From Pseudomonas sp. BBP2017 (lineage in GTDB: Bacteria; Pseudomonadota; Gammaproteobacteria; Pseudomonadales; Pseudomonadaceae): 64,000 nucleotides of DNA. This document shows, piece after piece, positions 1 to 9,444 of this stretch. Positions within the stretch are counted from its first letter, which is position 1; each line of letters starts with the position of its first letter. The notes under the pieces were generated by a model that searched no databases, was not told the DNA's origin, and saw only the letters and a program-made list of their open reading frames with translations. A program made the position numbers and the translations under genes. The stretch lies in NCBI RefSeq assembly GCF_003024385.1, contig NZ_PVZN01000001.1, positions 434,001-498,000 of the forward strand, read 5' to 3'.

Positions 1-131
1 CCATGTGATTACAACTGGATACAAGCACAATGCTTTCATCCACCCATGGCAAACGGCTAAGCTTAAACAATGTAATCCCAACAGTGCTGGCTTCGCCGTC
101 ACTTTTCATGGTCAAACTGCCCGGACGTATC

Positions 132-2060
132 ATGCGCAGCCGCCTGTTAAATCTAGTTTCCTGCCTGCTTCTCTCGGCTTCCGCAGCCAGCGTCGCCCAG
201 GCCACCGACATCACCGTGCAGCGCCAGTACTATGACGAGGCCAAGCGCGCCCTGGCCAAGGGTGACAAGGGCCCCTACCTGCGTTACGCGCAAGCGTTGA
301 GCGACTATCCGCTGACGCCTTACCTGGCCTACGACGAGCTGACCGCGCGTCTGAAAACCGCCAGCAATGCCGAGATCGAGAAATTCCTCGCCGCGCATGG
401 CGACCTACCCCAGGCCAACTGGATGAAATTGCGCTGGTTGCGCTGGCTGGCCGAACGCGGCGAGTGGGAGACCTTCAGCCGTTACTACGACCCGAAGTTG
501 AACTTCACCGAACTCGACTGCCTCAATGGTCAGCGTCAGCTGATCCAGGGCCAGCGCGCCGAAGGCTATGCCTCGGCAGAAAAACTCTGGCTGGTGGGCA
601 AGTCCCAACCCGCCGCCTGCGATGCCTTGTTCGACCGCTGGGCCGCCGAAGGCCAGCTCAACGAGCAGAAGCGCTGGCAGCGCACCAAGCTGGCAGCTCA
701 GGCGCGCAACTATGCCCTGGCCAACAGCCTGACCAGAACCCTCACCACCCTCGCCCCTCAGGGTCGCTTGCTGATTGAGGTGGCACAGAAGCCACAGCTG
801 TTGAACCAGCCTGGACGCTTCGTACCGGTCAACGAGGCCATGTCCGATGTGGTCAGCCTGGGCCTGCGCCGCCTGGCGCGCCAGGACCCGGAGCGGGCCA
901 TGCGCCTGCTGGACGACTATGCCAACCGCATGCATTTCTCCCGCGACGAGAAAGTCGCCATCGCCCGCGAAATCGGCCTGACCCTGGCCCGTCGCTACGA
1001 CCCGCGGGCCCTGGACCTGATGACCCGCTACGACCCCGAACTGCGCGACAACACCGTCACTGAATGGCGTCTGCGCCTGCTGCTGCGTTTGGGGCGCTGG
1101 GACGATGCCTACCAACTGACCAAACGCCTGCCTGCAGACCTGGCCACCAGCAGCCGCTGGCGCTACTGGCAAGCGCGCAGCCTGGAACTGGCGCAGCCGA
1201 AGAACCCGCAAATTCCGCTGTTGTACCAGACCGTGGCCCGCGAGCGTGACTTCTACGGCTTTCTTGCCGCAGACCGGGCGAAAACCCCTTACCAGCTGAA
1301 CAACAAGCCACTGGTACTGAGCCCGGCCTTGATGAACAAGGTGCGCAACACACCGGGTATTCGTCGCGCCCTGGAATTCCATGCCCGCGGTCAGATCGTC
1401 GACGGTCGCCGCGAGTGGTACCACGTCAGCCGCCACTTCAACCGCGACGAAATGGTTGCCCAGGCGCGCCTGGCCTATGACATGCGCTGGTACTTCCCGG
1501 CGATTCGTACCATCAGCCAGGCAAAATACTGGGATGACCTGGACATCCGCTTCCCGATGGCGCATCGCGACACCCTGGTGCGCGAAGCCAAGGTTCGTGG
1601 CCTGCACTCAAGCTGGGTGTTCGCCATCACTCGCCAGGAAAGCGCCTTCATGGAGGACGCCCGCTCCAGCGTTGGCGCCAGCGGCCTGATGCAGCTGATG
1701 CCGGCCACTGCCAAGGAGACTGCACGCAAGTTCAGCATCCCGCTGGCTTCCCCGGCCCAGGTGTTCAACCCGGACAAGAACATTCAGCTCGGTGCGGCGT
1801 ACCTGAGCCAGGTGCACAGCCAGTTCAACGGCAACCGGGTACTCGCTTCGGCCGCCTATAACGCAGGCCCTGGCCGTGTACGGCAATGGCTGCGTGGCGC
1901 CGACCACCTGAGCTTCGATGTCTGGGTGGAATCGATCCCGTTTGATGAGACCCGTCAGTATGTGCAAAACGTACTGTCTTACTCGGTGATCTACGGGCAG
2001 AAGCTCAACTCACCGCAGCCGCTGGTGGACTGGCATGAGCACTATTTCGATGACCAGTAG
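132..2060 (+). CDS. slt: Soluble lytic murein transglycosylase
   Basis: Periplasmic enzyme that cleaves the MurNAc-GlcNAc bond of peptidoglycan with formation of 1,6-anhydro-MurNAc. The reading frame is open from 30, but the ATG at 132 starts a clean signal peptide (MRSRLLNLVSCLLL...ASVAQA) and gives about 642 aa, normal for the Slt70 family. A long superhelical region rich in Leu/Ala/Arg fills most of the protein. The C-terminal SLT domain carries the catalytic glutamate in AITRQESAF, followed by GASGLMQLMPATA and the AAYNAGPGRV motif. It stands alone, with a REP palindrome directly behind it. Identification is secure; only the start is a choice. Confidence 0.95.
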   Translation: MRSRLLNLVSCLLLSASAASVAQATDITVQRQYYDEAKRALAKGDKGPYLRYAQALSDYPLTPYLAYDELTARLKTASNAEIEKFLAAHGDLPQANWMKLRWLRWLAERGEWETFSRYYDPKLNFTELDCLNGQRQLIQGQRAEGYASAEKLWLVGKSQPAACDALFDRWAAEGQLNEQKRWQRTKLAAQARNYALANSLTRTLTTLAPQGRLLIEVAQKPQLLNQPGRFVPVNEAMSDVVSLGLRRLARQDPERAMRLLDDYANRMHFSRDEKVAIAREIGLTLARRYDPRALDLMTRYDPELRDNTVTEWRLRLLLRLGRWDDAYQLTKRLPADLATSSRWRYWQARSLELAQPKNPQIPLLYQTVARERDFYGFLAADRAKTPYQLNNKPLVLSPALMNKVRNTPGIRRALEFHARGQIVDGRREWYHVSRHFNRDEMVAQARLAYDMRWYFPAIRTISQAKYWDDLDIRFPMAHRDTLVREAKVRGLHSSWVFAITRQESAFMEDARSSVGASGLMQLMPATAKETARKFSIPLASPAQVFNPDKNIQLGAAYLSQVHSQFNGNRVLASAAYNAGPGRVRQWLRGADHLSFDVWVESIPFDETRQYVQNVLSYSVIYGQKLNSPQPLVDWHEHYFDDQ

Positions 2061-2068
2061 TTGAGTGC

Positions 2069-2135
2069 AATCGCGGGGGCAAGCCCGCTCCCACAGAAGT
2101 TGCCGACCTGTGGGAGCGGGCTTGCCCCGCGATTT
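2069..2135. repeat. REP-type palindrome
   Basis: Two arms of about 27 bases (2069-2096 and 2109-2135) are near-perfect inverted copies built on the GGGGCAAGCCCGCTCCCACAG core, typical of extragenic REP units in P. putida-group genomes. It lies between the convergent slt and MOSC genes and could also end transcription from both. A half copy (CCCGCTCCCACAGA) lies at 36102-36115 after the yqjK-like gene. Confidence 0.85.
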
Positions 2136-2137
2136 GA

Positions 2138-2941
2138 TTACTCCAGCACCGTCACCGGCATCCCCACCTCAAGCACCCCGCTACCATCAGCCACCAGGTT
2201 CTGCCCGAACAGCACATCGCCTTCCTTCTGCCGATAGGTTTTGAGTGTGGTCAGGGGTTCGCGATCCGCACTGCGCTCGCCGGTCTGCGGATCAATGGTA
2301 GTCATGATGCAACGCTCGCAAGGCTTGAGTACACGAAACTCCACCGCGCCGATACGGATTCGCTTCCAGCCATCCTCGGCAAAGGCTTCTGCGCCCTCCA
2401 CCACCAGGTTGGGACGAAAGCGCTGCATCTCCAGCGGCCGCCCGACCTTCTCTACCAGATCATCGAGCGACGCCTGGCCGATCAACAGCAAGGGGAAACC
2501 GTCGGCAAAAGCCACCCGATCACTGTTCAGGCCATAGCCTCCAGGCAGGAACCGGCTGCGCTCTTCGGGCACATAGACCAGTCGCACCTCTTTGCCAATA
2601 AATTCGCTGAGCCACTGTGCAGCGGCATCACCGGCATCCGGGACGCGAAAAGTGTCGCGCCAGATGGTGACACCGCGCAGATCGCTGCCAGTCTGCGGTA
2701 CGGCAACCTTCAACGCAGTCCGCCCAGGCGCTTCCAGGGTCAGCCCGCCATCAACCCCGTGCAACGCCGTCAACTGGCTCATCTGCGGATACGCGCGCTG
2801 GGTCAGGAAGCGGCCATTGTCACGCTCTGCAAGCATCCAGCGACGGTCGCCTTCCAATCCCAGCAGACCCAGCGACGACGTTTGCAGCGCCTGGCCGCGC
2901 GCGGATTTGAGCGGATATCGGTACAACGCACTCAATTGCAT
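2138..2941 (-). CDS. MOSC domain protein (YcbX-like)
   Basis: 267 aa with an N-terminal MOSC beta-barrel (starts LSALYRYPLKSARG) and a C-terminal MOSC domain that includes the conserved cysteine segment LKPCERCIMTTIDPQTG. Family members bind or transfer sulfur and molybdenum cofactor; E. coli YcbX acts with a ferredoxin-like partner against N-hydroxylated base analogues. The C-terminal 2Fe-2S ferredoxin domain of full-length YcbX is absent, so this is the short form. It is read towards slt and separated from it by the REP element. Family call secure, substrate unknown. Confidence 0.88.
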   Translation of the reverse strand: MQLSALYRYPLKSARGQALQTSSLGLLGLEGDRRWMLAERDNGRFLTQRAYPQMSQLTALHGVDGGLTLEAPGRTALKVAVPQTGSDLRGVTIWRDTFRVPDAGDAAAQWLSEFIGKEVRLVYVPEERSRFLPGGYGLNSDRVAFADGFPLLLIGQASLDDLVEKVGRPLEMQRFRPNLVVEGAEAFAEDGWKRIRIGAVEFRVLKPCERCIMTTIDPQTGERSADREPLTTLKTYRQKEGDVLFGQNLVADGSGVLEVGMPVTVLE

Positions 2942-2987
2942 CGGTGACCTGTCCTTTTGCCGGTTTAAAGCCTTAGCTTATACCGAC

Positions 2988-3923
2988 TCAGGCCGTCGCT
3001 TCATCCAGCATCAGGCGTTGGCGAACAACATCGACCAACTTGTCAGGCTGAAACTTGGAGAGGAAGTTGTCACAACCGACTTTCTTCACCATCGACTCGT
3101 TGAAACTGCCCGACAGCGAGGTGTGCAACACTACATGCAACGGGCGCAGACGTGGGTCGTTACGGATCTCGGTAGTCAGGCGGTAGCCGTCCATCTCGGG
3201 CATCTCGGCATCAGTGAAAATCATCAACAGCTTTTCACACATATCTTCGCCAGCGTCGGCCCAGCCTTTGAGCATGCGCAAGGCTTTGAGGCCATCACTG
3301 GCGACATGCATTTTCACCCCCAACTGAGACAATGTCTCGCGCAGCTGAGCCAAGGCCACAGTGGAATCGTCAACCAACAGCACCTCGCGACCTCGGGCCC
3401 GCGCCAACACCGGGTCCTCCAACTTGGAGCGCGAGACCTTGGCACTGTAAGGCACAATTTCGGCCAGCACTTTCTCTACGTCGATGATCTCCACCAGTTG
3501 CTCATCGACCTTGCTGATCGCCGTCAGGTAATGCTGACGACCGGCACTGGTGGGTGGCGGCATGATGGCTTCCCAGTTCATGTTGACGATACGGTCGACC
3601 CCACCGACCAGGAACGCCTGCACAGAACGGTTGTACTCAGTGACAATAATGGTACTGCCTGGCCCCGGCGTAAGCGGGCGCATGCCGATAGCCTGGGACA
3701 GATCGATCACCGGCAATGTCTGCCCGCGCAGGTTGACTACACCACAGACGAAAGCATGACGCTGCGGCATCAAGGTCAGTTTGGGCATCTGCAGCACCTC
3801 CTGAACCTTGAACACGTTGATCGCGAACAACTGTCGCCCGGCCAGGCGGAACATCAGGATTTCCAGGCGGTTCTCACCCACCAGCTGCGTTCTTTGGTCT
3901 ACTGTGTCGAGAATGCCAGCCAT
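2988..3923 (-). CDS. cheV: Chemotaxis protein CheV
   Basis: 311 aa. Residues about 15-160 form a CheW-like coupling domain (LEILMFRLAGRQLFAINVFKVQEVL, VVNLRGQTLPVIDLSQ). Residues about 175-300 form a receiver domain with the acidic pocket in VLLVDDSTVALAQL, the phospho-acceptor aspartate in FTDAEMPEMDG, and the conserved Thr and Lys near LHTSLSG and FLSKF. CheV links chemoreceptors to the CheA kinase and tunes the signal by phosphorylation. No other chemotaxis gene is adjacent, as is common for cheV in Pseudomonas; two chemoreceptor genes lie elsewhere in the window. Confidence 0.93.
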   Translation of the reverse strand: MAGILDTVDQRTQLVGENRLEILMFRLAGRQLFAINVFKVQEVLQMPKLTLMPQRHAFVCGVVNLRGQTLPVIDLSQAIGMRPLTPGPGSTIIVTEYNRSVQAFLVGGVDRIVNMNWEAIMPPPTSAGRQHYLTAISKVDEQLVEIIDVEKVLAEIVPYSAKVSRSKLEDPVLARARGREVLLVDDSTVALAQLRETLSQLGVKMHVASDGLKALRMLKGWADAGEDMCEKLLMIFTDAEMPEMDGYRLTTEIRNDPRLRPLHVVLHTSLSGSFNESMVKKVGCDNFLSKFQPDKLVDVVRQRLMLDEATA

Positions 3924-4272
3924 TAAAGAACCCCCAGGCTTGTTCCAAGAAATGAACCCATTGGCCCTGTATCGGCCAGATCAGGCACAGCTTGACCCCC
4001 TGAAGAAAATGCTCAGCCGGTCATTGATGTCATTTTAACATCATGCTTTACTGCGCTCAGCCCCTTCCTGTCGTAAACACCCGCAAAGGGTCGTAATCAC
4101 ATCACCCCACCAGGGAAACCCCTAGTGACAATCGGGTGAGACCTGATGTTCGCGATATCCATTAGCCATTAATGTGACGCCATTCTCATTGCATGAACGG
4201 AGTCAGGCTTTTGTCAGCGACCGCCTCGTTGTGGCCAGCCCCTGCTCCAGCCTTTTGTGCTGGAGCCAAATG
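3924..4272. other. Intergenic region between divergent cheV and Hpt-like gene
   Basis: About 350 bases between two divergent genes, so both promoters must lie here. I see no convincing sigma-70 hexamer pair, no RNA gene and no protein-like reading frame. The upstream part of the 198-codon frame that starts at 4174 falls here and looks non-coding. Confidence 0.5.
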
Positions 4273-4770
4273 ATGGCTAACGAATCACTGAACAGCTGCG
4301 CCCTGCAGGATTTCCTCGTGGACGCCCAGGTTCTGCTGACCCAGGCCGAAGAGTGCCTGCAGCACCTGGAACTGATCGACAACGATCCGGATGCCTGCCA
4401 CTGCCTCAACGATACCTTGGCTACGCTAGTGAGTCGCGCCCAGACCTTGGGGCTCGTGGAGGTGGCCAGCTACAGCAAGCAACTGCAGCACTTACTGAAA
4501 ACTGCTCACAACCCGTCGCGACTGCCCGGCAGCGCCTTGCCGGCGCTGGAAGAGTGTCTGACCCTGCTGGCCTGGCAATTGGAACTGGTTGACCCGCACA
4601 CCGGCCGCTTAAGCCTGGATACAGATGAACAGGTGGTGCTACTGGACAACCTGGCGGTCGCCCTGAACCCGACCTCGACCCGTGCTTCCTGCAGCTCAAG
4701 CATGCCCCCCTGCAAACACCCACCGTACACACCCCACGAGACAACTGGGCGCCCAACTACAGAAAACTAA
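4273..4770 (+). CDS. Degenerate Hpt-like protein without the phospho-histidine
   Basis: About 165 aa. Start chosen at the second of two adjacent ATGs (4270, 4273) because GGAG at 4262-4265 then has 7-base spacing. The first 90 residues resemble a CheA P1/Hpt helical bundle: FLVDAQVLLTQAEECLQHLE, an acidic turn DNDPDA, then LNDTLATLVSRAQTLGL where Hpt domains have a pattern like IFRAAHTIKGGAGFFGL. Aligned this way the histidine is replaced by alanine and the lysine-glycine pair is lost. The last 35 residues are low-complexity (Ser, Pro, Thr). It lies between cheV and a sensor kinase, so it may be a non-phosphorylatable docking or inhibitor module. Similarity is by eye only. Confidence 0.55.
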   Translation: MANESLNSCALQDFLVDAQVLLTQAEECLQHLELIDNDPDACHCLNDTLATLVSRAQTLGLVEVASYSKQLQHLLKTAHNPSRLPGSALPALEECLTLLAWQLELVDPHTGRLSLDTDEQVVLLDNLAVALNPTSTRASCSSSMPPCKHPPYTPHETTGRPTTEN

Positions 4771-5218
4771 AGGGTAATAGACAAAGATCCAGCACTGGCT
4801 ATCGGCAGTGCTCTGCGCTACGCACTGGCCAGCAACTTTTCCCGTTTTCTGATTAATTCTGCAATCGTTTTCACAACTGCAGATTTAATTCATTTAGTGG
4901 AAATCTTACAGCGCTCAAAGTAGTGGCAAAGTGACAGCCTAGCACCCATCACGGCAGCCTGTATCAGCCCATAAAACCTGACGATTCATACAGTTATCAG
5001 AGTTCGCCACCCTTGGGACTTGAAGTGATACCATGCGTGCAGATGAAGGTTAGTCAGACCCTGGCCAATCATGCCCTCGAAGGTTCTATCTCTTGGCGCA
5101 GGTATTCATCACACCGCCCGGCGCCGACATTTAAATGATTTTGAAGGCAATACGACAACGCCCCTAGTTTGACCTGTTCAAGGCTTTCTTCAGCGATATT
5201 TCAGTGGCTTCATTTTAT
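4771..5218. other. Intergenic region upstream of the sensor kinase
   Basis: About 450 bases with lower GC than the flanks. A hairpin AGCACTG/CAGTGCT at 4791-4812 may end the preceding gene, though no T-run follows. I see no protein-like frame and no RNA gene. The promoter of the two-component pair should lie in the second half. Confidence 0.4.
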
Positions 5219-6109
5219 ATGCTCTCAAGCCTCAATAGATTCAAGCTCTGGCGCCCCGGAGCCGCTCTGCTGCGCGGGCTGACCGCGCTCTTGTGCCTGG
5301 CCTCGATCATCGCCAACCTGGCGCTGTACCTCTACGCGTTGCCGATGCCGGCCGGCGTGCTGATCCTGCACATCGTCGCGATGCTAAGCATTGGCTGGCA
5401 CCTGCGTCGCTGGGCACGCTCGATTGCTCTGCGCCCGGCAGAACTTGCCGATCGTCTGCTCAAGGTCCAGGAGAGCGAGCGCCAGCGCCTGAGCCGGGAG
5501 CTGCACGACGATATTGGCCAACTACTGACAGCCGCCAAACTCCAGGCTGACTGGCTGCAACGCCGGGTGCCAGGCGAACTGCAGGAGCACTGCGCCACCC
5601 TGCGCAGCACCCTGGACGACACCCTGGCCAATGTCCGTGACGTCTCGGCCATTCTCAACCCACGCCAGCTTTCCAGCCTGGGGTTGGAGGCCAGTTTGCG
5701 CGCACACTTGCTGCGCACCCTGGAAAACACCAGCGTGCACTGGAGCCTTGAGTGCCGCCAGCGCCTGGGCGGGATACCTGAAGACATGGCCATCGCTGCC
5801 TTCCGCATCACCCAGGAGGCGGTCACCAACATGCTTCGCCATGCCAGCGCGCATAACCTGATCGTCTGCATTGAGCGCCAGCCTGAAGGCCTGGCCTTGT
5901 CCATCAGCGACGATGGCCTGGGTTTCTTGCCCGCCAGCAACCCGGCGGATGAAGGACAATGCGGCATGGCCGGCATGCTTGAACGTGCCGCACTGCTTGA
6001 TGGCACACTGTCAGTCAGCAGCCAGCCAGGCAAGGGTACTCGAATCGATGCCCTGCTTCCCTGGCCTCCACGCACCCTTGAACGCGCCAAGACAAATAAC
6101 GCCCCATGA
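5219..6109 (+). CDS. NarL-family sensor histidine kinase
   Basis: About 296 aa from the ATG at 5219; a GTG at 5204 in the same frame is an alternative and neither has a strong ribosome site. The N-terminus holds two membrane segments (about residues 20-60), with almost no periplasmic loop, so the signal is probably sensed in the membrane or inside the cell. A HisKA_3 domain follows, with the phospho-histidine in RLSRELHDDIGQLL, then an HATPase domain with N box (ITQEAVTNMLRHA) and G box (ISDDGLGF). The stop overlaps the next gene's start (ATGA), so kinase and regulator are translationally coupled. Confidence 0.9.
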   Translation: MLSSLNRFKLWRPGAALLRGLTALLCLASIIANLALYLYALPMPAGVLILHIVAMLSIGWHLRRWARSIALRPAELADRLLKVQESERQRLSRELHDDIGQLLTAAKLQADWLQRRVPGELQEHCATLRSTLDDTLANVRDVSAILNPRQLSSLGLEASLRAHLLRTLENTSVHWSLECRQRLGGIPEDMAIAAFRITQEAVTNMLRHASAHNLIVCIERQPEGLALSISDDGLGFLPASNPADEGQCGMAGMLERAALLDGTLSVSSQPGKGTRIDALLPWPPRTLERAKTNNAP

Positions 6110-6765
6110 CCTGTAAATTGCTACTGGTAGATGACCACTCACTGATTCGCGCCGGTGTTCGCGCCCTGGTCTCGGATATTCCCGGTTACACGGTGGTGGG
6201 TGAAGGCAATGACGGCAATCAGGTTGCCGAACTCGTACTGCAACTGGATCCAGACATTGTCCTGCTGGACATTTCGATGCGCGCGACCAACGGCCTGGAC
6301 GCCCTCACCCAGCTAGGCGCCAGCGGCTGTCGCAGCAAAGTACTGATCCTGTCAATGCACACCGATCCTGACCTGATCATGCAGGCCCTGGAAAGCGGCG
6401 CCCATGGCTACCTGCTCAAGGACACCACCGCCACCGAACTGGAACAGGCCCTGGCTGCACTGCGCAACGGCGAGCGCTACCTGAGCCCGGCGATCGCCCA
6501 CACCGTGATCAATCAGGCCCTGCTGCGAACCCAGAGCGTCAAGGCACCGACCTCGGATAACCACAACCTGACGGCCCGCCAACTGGAAATCCTGCGCTTG
6601 ATCGTGCGCGGCAAATCCACTCGCGAGATTGCCCACGGGTTGGGCCTGAGCATCAAGACCGTAGAAACTCACCGCTCACAAATCATGAAACGCCTACAGA
6701 TCTACGACGTTGCCGGCCTGGTACTGTTTGCCGTACGCGAGCAGATCATCAGCCTCGACGACTGA
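6106..6765 (+). CDS. LuxR/NarL-family response regulator
   Basis: 219 aa. Receiver domain with acidic pair (LLLVDDHSLIRAG) and phospho-acceptor aspartate in DIVLLDISMRATNG. C-terminal GerE/LuxR helix-turn-helix is LTARQLEILRLIVRG...STREIAHGLGLSIKTVETHR. It partners the histidine kinase whose gene it overlaps by four bases. Its 3' end overlaps the 3' end of the convergent lipid kinase gene by 17 bases. Targets cannot be told from the sequence. Confidence 0.93.
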   Translation: MTCKLLLVDDHSLIRAGVRALVSDIPGYTVVGEGNDGNQVAELVLQLDPDIVLLDISMRATNGLDALTQLGASGCRSKVLILSMHTDPDLIMQALESGAHGYLLKDTTATELEQALAALRNGERYLSPAIAHTVINQALLRTQSVKAPTSDNHNLTARQLEILRLIVRGKSTREIAHGLGLSIKTVETHRSQIMKRLQIYDVAGLVLFAVREQIISLDD

Positions 6766-7648
6766 GCAACGGCGAGTCAGACGGCAGGTGTACCCGCAAG
6801 GCGCCTGCCAGCACCTCGAAACGTAGACTGTCACCCTGCAGCGGCTCGCCATCGAGGTTGATATCCAGCCCTTGCGAACACTTGATTTCAACCCAGGGCA
6901 GGCGCGCCCGCACAAACATGTTCTCCAGGCCCAGGCCGTCGCTTAACAGGCTGCGCAAAGTGCCCACCACCTCCTCTGGAGCCGGCAAAATGCTGATATC
7001 CAACAGCCCGTCATCCACTTGCGCCTGCGGGCAAAGCACATGCCCACCACCTGCCTGCCGACCATTGCCGATCCCCAGGGCCAGCAAGTCACCCCGCCAT
7101 TGGAAATCCGGCCCATGCAACGCCACCGAGGCCGCGCTGAGCTCGCTGAATCGCGACAGGCCGGTGAACAGATACGCTGCCGCACCCAGCACTTTCTTCA
7201 GGTCTTCAGAGGTATTGGCGGTGATCTGGCTGCCAAAACCGCCGGTAGCCATATTGAGAAACACCTGCTCACCCACCTGCCCCAGATCAATGCACCGGGC
7301 AGGCGTTTCCAGCAACCCGAGCGCCTGCTCAGGCTCCAGCGGTACACCTGCAGCCCGGGCAAAATCATTGGCGGTCCCCAACGGCAGAAGCACCAGACTT
7401 GCCTGGGAAGCGACCCGCACCATGGCTTCGGCGACATCGCGCAAAGTGCCGTCTCCACCACCGGCCACCACGTACCGGTAGCCGCCCGCCTGCGCCTCGT
7501 TAACCAGCCGTGCGGCATCGCCGGCCTCCCAGGTAAGGCGCACATCAAGCTGCCAGCCACGCCCGCGCAGCGCAGCGACGGCGGCACGCACCTGTTCGTT
7601 CATGGCCTGCTTGCCATGCAGGATGATCAAGGTTTTGTGCTGCGTCAT
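6749..7648 (-). CDS. yegS: YegS-type lipid kinase
   Basis: 299 aa from the ATG that gives MTQHKTLIILHGK. Earlier in-frame starts add a non-homologous extension. Diacylglycerol-kinase catalytic domain: the nucleotide loop GGGDGTLRDVAEAM, then LPLGTANDFARAAG and DGEPLQGDSLRFEV near the end. The family phosphorylates lipids such as phosphatidylglycerol; the physiological substrate in Pseudomonas is not known. Monocistronic, read towards the response regulator and overlapping it by 17 bases. Confidence 0.9.
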   Translation of the reverse strand: MTQHKTLIILHGKQAMNEQVRAAVAALRGRGWQLDVRLTWEAGDAARLVNEAQAGGYRYVVAGGGDGTLRDVAEAMVRVASQASLVLLPLGTANDFARAAGVPLEPEQALGLLETPARCIDLGQVGEQVFLNMATGGFGSQITANTSEDLKKVLGAAAYLFTGLSRFSELSAASVALHGPDFQWRGDLLALGIGNGRQAGGGHVLCPQAQVDDGLLDISILPAPEEVVGTLRSLLSDGLGLENMFVRARLPWVEIKCSQGLDINLDGEPLQGDSLRFEVLAGALRVHLPSDSPLLSRRG

Positions 7649-7925
7649 GGTGCCTCCCCGGCGAAAGAAAGCTTGAGCATCTCGACCACAGGACAAGGGC
7701 ATTTACTGCACGCCCAATAGTCGATCGAATGGAAAATTTGCCGGGCATTCACACAAATATCATTGAAAGCAGGAACGCCCGGGCGCATCATTCGACAAAT
7801 ATTTGGCCCTCAAGGAAGATGCTGATGGTAAAAGTCATTTTATTGACTTATTACGCGAGCGCCTGCCAGGTCCCGGTTTCCCTTTACTGCACTGTAGTTT
7901 CAGTGCCCTGACTCAAGGCTGTGAA

Positions 7926-9380
7926 ATGAGCGTTCTGATCCCCTGCATCATCGCCGGCGGCGCCGGCACTCGCCTTTGGCCGGTTTCCCGCGAAACCATG
8001 CCTAAACCGTTCATGCGCCTGCCTGATGGCCAGAGCCTGCTGCAAAAGACCTTTTCCCGCGCCAGTGCGCTGCCAGACGTCGAACGGGTCCTGACGGTAA
8101 CCAACCGTGAAGTGTATTTCCGTACTCAGGATGAGTACCGCCAGTTGAACCAGAGCGGCATGAGCCTGGACTTCATCCTCGAGCCCTTTGGCCGCAATAC
8201 TGCTCCAGCCATCGCAGCGGCCGCCCTGCACTGCGCCAAGCTGTATGGCGAAAGCGCCTTGCTGCTGGTGCTGCCCGCCGACCACCTGATCAGCGACCTG
8301 CCAGCCTTCGAACAGGCGGTGGCACAAGCCCGCGATCTGGCGCAACAAGGTTGGCTGACCACCTTCGGCCTGGTGCCCAGCCACGCCGAAACCGGATTTG
8401 GCTATATCGAGAAAGGCCAGGCCCTGGGGGCGCAAGGCTACAAAGTGCAGCGTTTTGTCGAAAAGCCCGATGCAGCCACTGCCCAGCGTTACCTGGAGGG
8501 TGGCCAGCACCTGTGGAATGCCGGCATGTTCTGCATGCGCGTCGATGCAATCCTGGCAGAACTGGACCGCCACGTTCCGGACCTGCTCGCCAGCGTCCAC
8601 CATTGCCTGCAACACAGTCCGAGCAAACAGGGTGAGGGTGAACTGCAGCTGGAACTGGACTCGCAGACCTTCGAGAGGGTACCGGACATCTCCATCGATT
8701 ACGCCGTCATGGAAGCCTCCAATCAGGTGGCCGTACTACCCGCTGACCTGGGCTGGAGCGACATCGGCTGCTGGCAGGCGGTACGCGGTCTGAAGGAAGC
8801 CGACCAGAATGGCAACCAGTGCAATGGCGAGACCGTCCTGCACGACGTCTCCAATTGCTACATCGACTCGCCCCGCCGCCTGGTCGGCGCTGTGGGCCTC
8901 GACAACCTGATCATCATCGACACCCCCGACGCCCTGCTGATCGCCGATGCCGCGCGCAGCCAGGAGGTCAAAGTGATCGCTCAGCAGCTCAAGCACCAGG
9001 GCCATGATGCCTATCGCCTGCACCGCACTGTGAACCGTCCATGGGGCATGTACACGGTGCTCGAGGAAGGTCCGCGCTTCAAGATCAAGCGCATCGTGGT
9101 TCGCCCTCAAGCATCGCTGTCACTGCAGATGCACCACCATCGCAGTGAACACTGGATCGTGGTCAGCGGTATGGCCTGCGTGACCAACGGTGAAGACGAG
9201 TTTCTGCTCGACACCAATGAATCGACCTTTATCAAACCGGGGCGGGTACATCGCCTGACCAACCCCGGCGTGATCGACCTGGTCATGATCGAAGTACAAA
9301 GTGGCGAATATATGGGCGAGGACGACATCGTGCGCTTTACTGATATCTATGGACGCGCCCCGGAACCAGCCAGCAGCTGA
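7926..9380 (+). CDS. Mannose-1-phosphate guanylyltransferase / mannose-6-phosphate isomerase
   Basis: 484 aa from the ATG beginning MSVLIPCIIAGGAGTRLWPVSRE; the frame is open further upstream but without homology. Bifunctional type II enzyme (AlgA/ManC/WbpW family) that makes GDP-mannose. The N-terminal nucleotidyltransferase has the GGAGTRLWP signature and FVEKPD. The C-terminal cupin-type isomerase has RPWGMYTVLEEG, QASLSLQMHHHRSEHWIVV and an FIKPGRVHRL segment. A glycosyltransferase follows 64 bases later, so the pair probably serves a surface polysaccharide. Lack of an alginate operon around it makes the name algA unsafe. Confidence 0.92.
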   Translation: MSVLIPCIIAGGAGTRLWPVSRETMPKPFMRLPDGQSLLQKTFSRASALPDVERVLTVTNREVYFRTQDEYRQLNQSGMSLDFILEPFGRNTAPAIAAAALHCAKLYGESALLLVLPADHLISDLPAFEQAVAQARDLAQQGWLTTFGLVPSHAETGFGYIEKGQALGAQGYKVQRFVEKPDAATAQRYLEGGQHLWNAGMFCMRVDAILAELDRHVPDLLASVHHCLQHSPSKQGEGELQLELDSQTFERVPDISIDYAVMEASNQVAVLPADLGWSDIGCWQAVRGLKEADQNGNQCNGETVLHDVSNCYIDSPRRLVGAVGLDNLIIIDTPDALLIADAARSQEVKVIAQQLKHQGHDAYRLHRTVNRPWGMYTVLEEGPRFKIKRIVVRPQASLSLQMHHHRSEHWIVVSGMACVTNGEDEFLLDTNESTFIKPGRVHRLTNPGVIDLVMIEVQSGEYMGEDDIVRFTDIYGRAPEPASS

Positions 9381-9444
9381 CCCCCAGGCGTGTCCTTTGA
9401 TATCTGCATGCCGTTACCCGCCTGGTGATAGAGGAAAAGGGGTC

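Noticed and set aside
405..1607. 400-codon frame on the minus strand
   Set aside because: Lies fully opposite slt; its composition (His, Gln, Ala, Val rich) is the usual mirror of a GC-rich gene.
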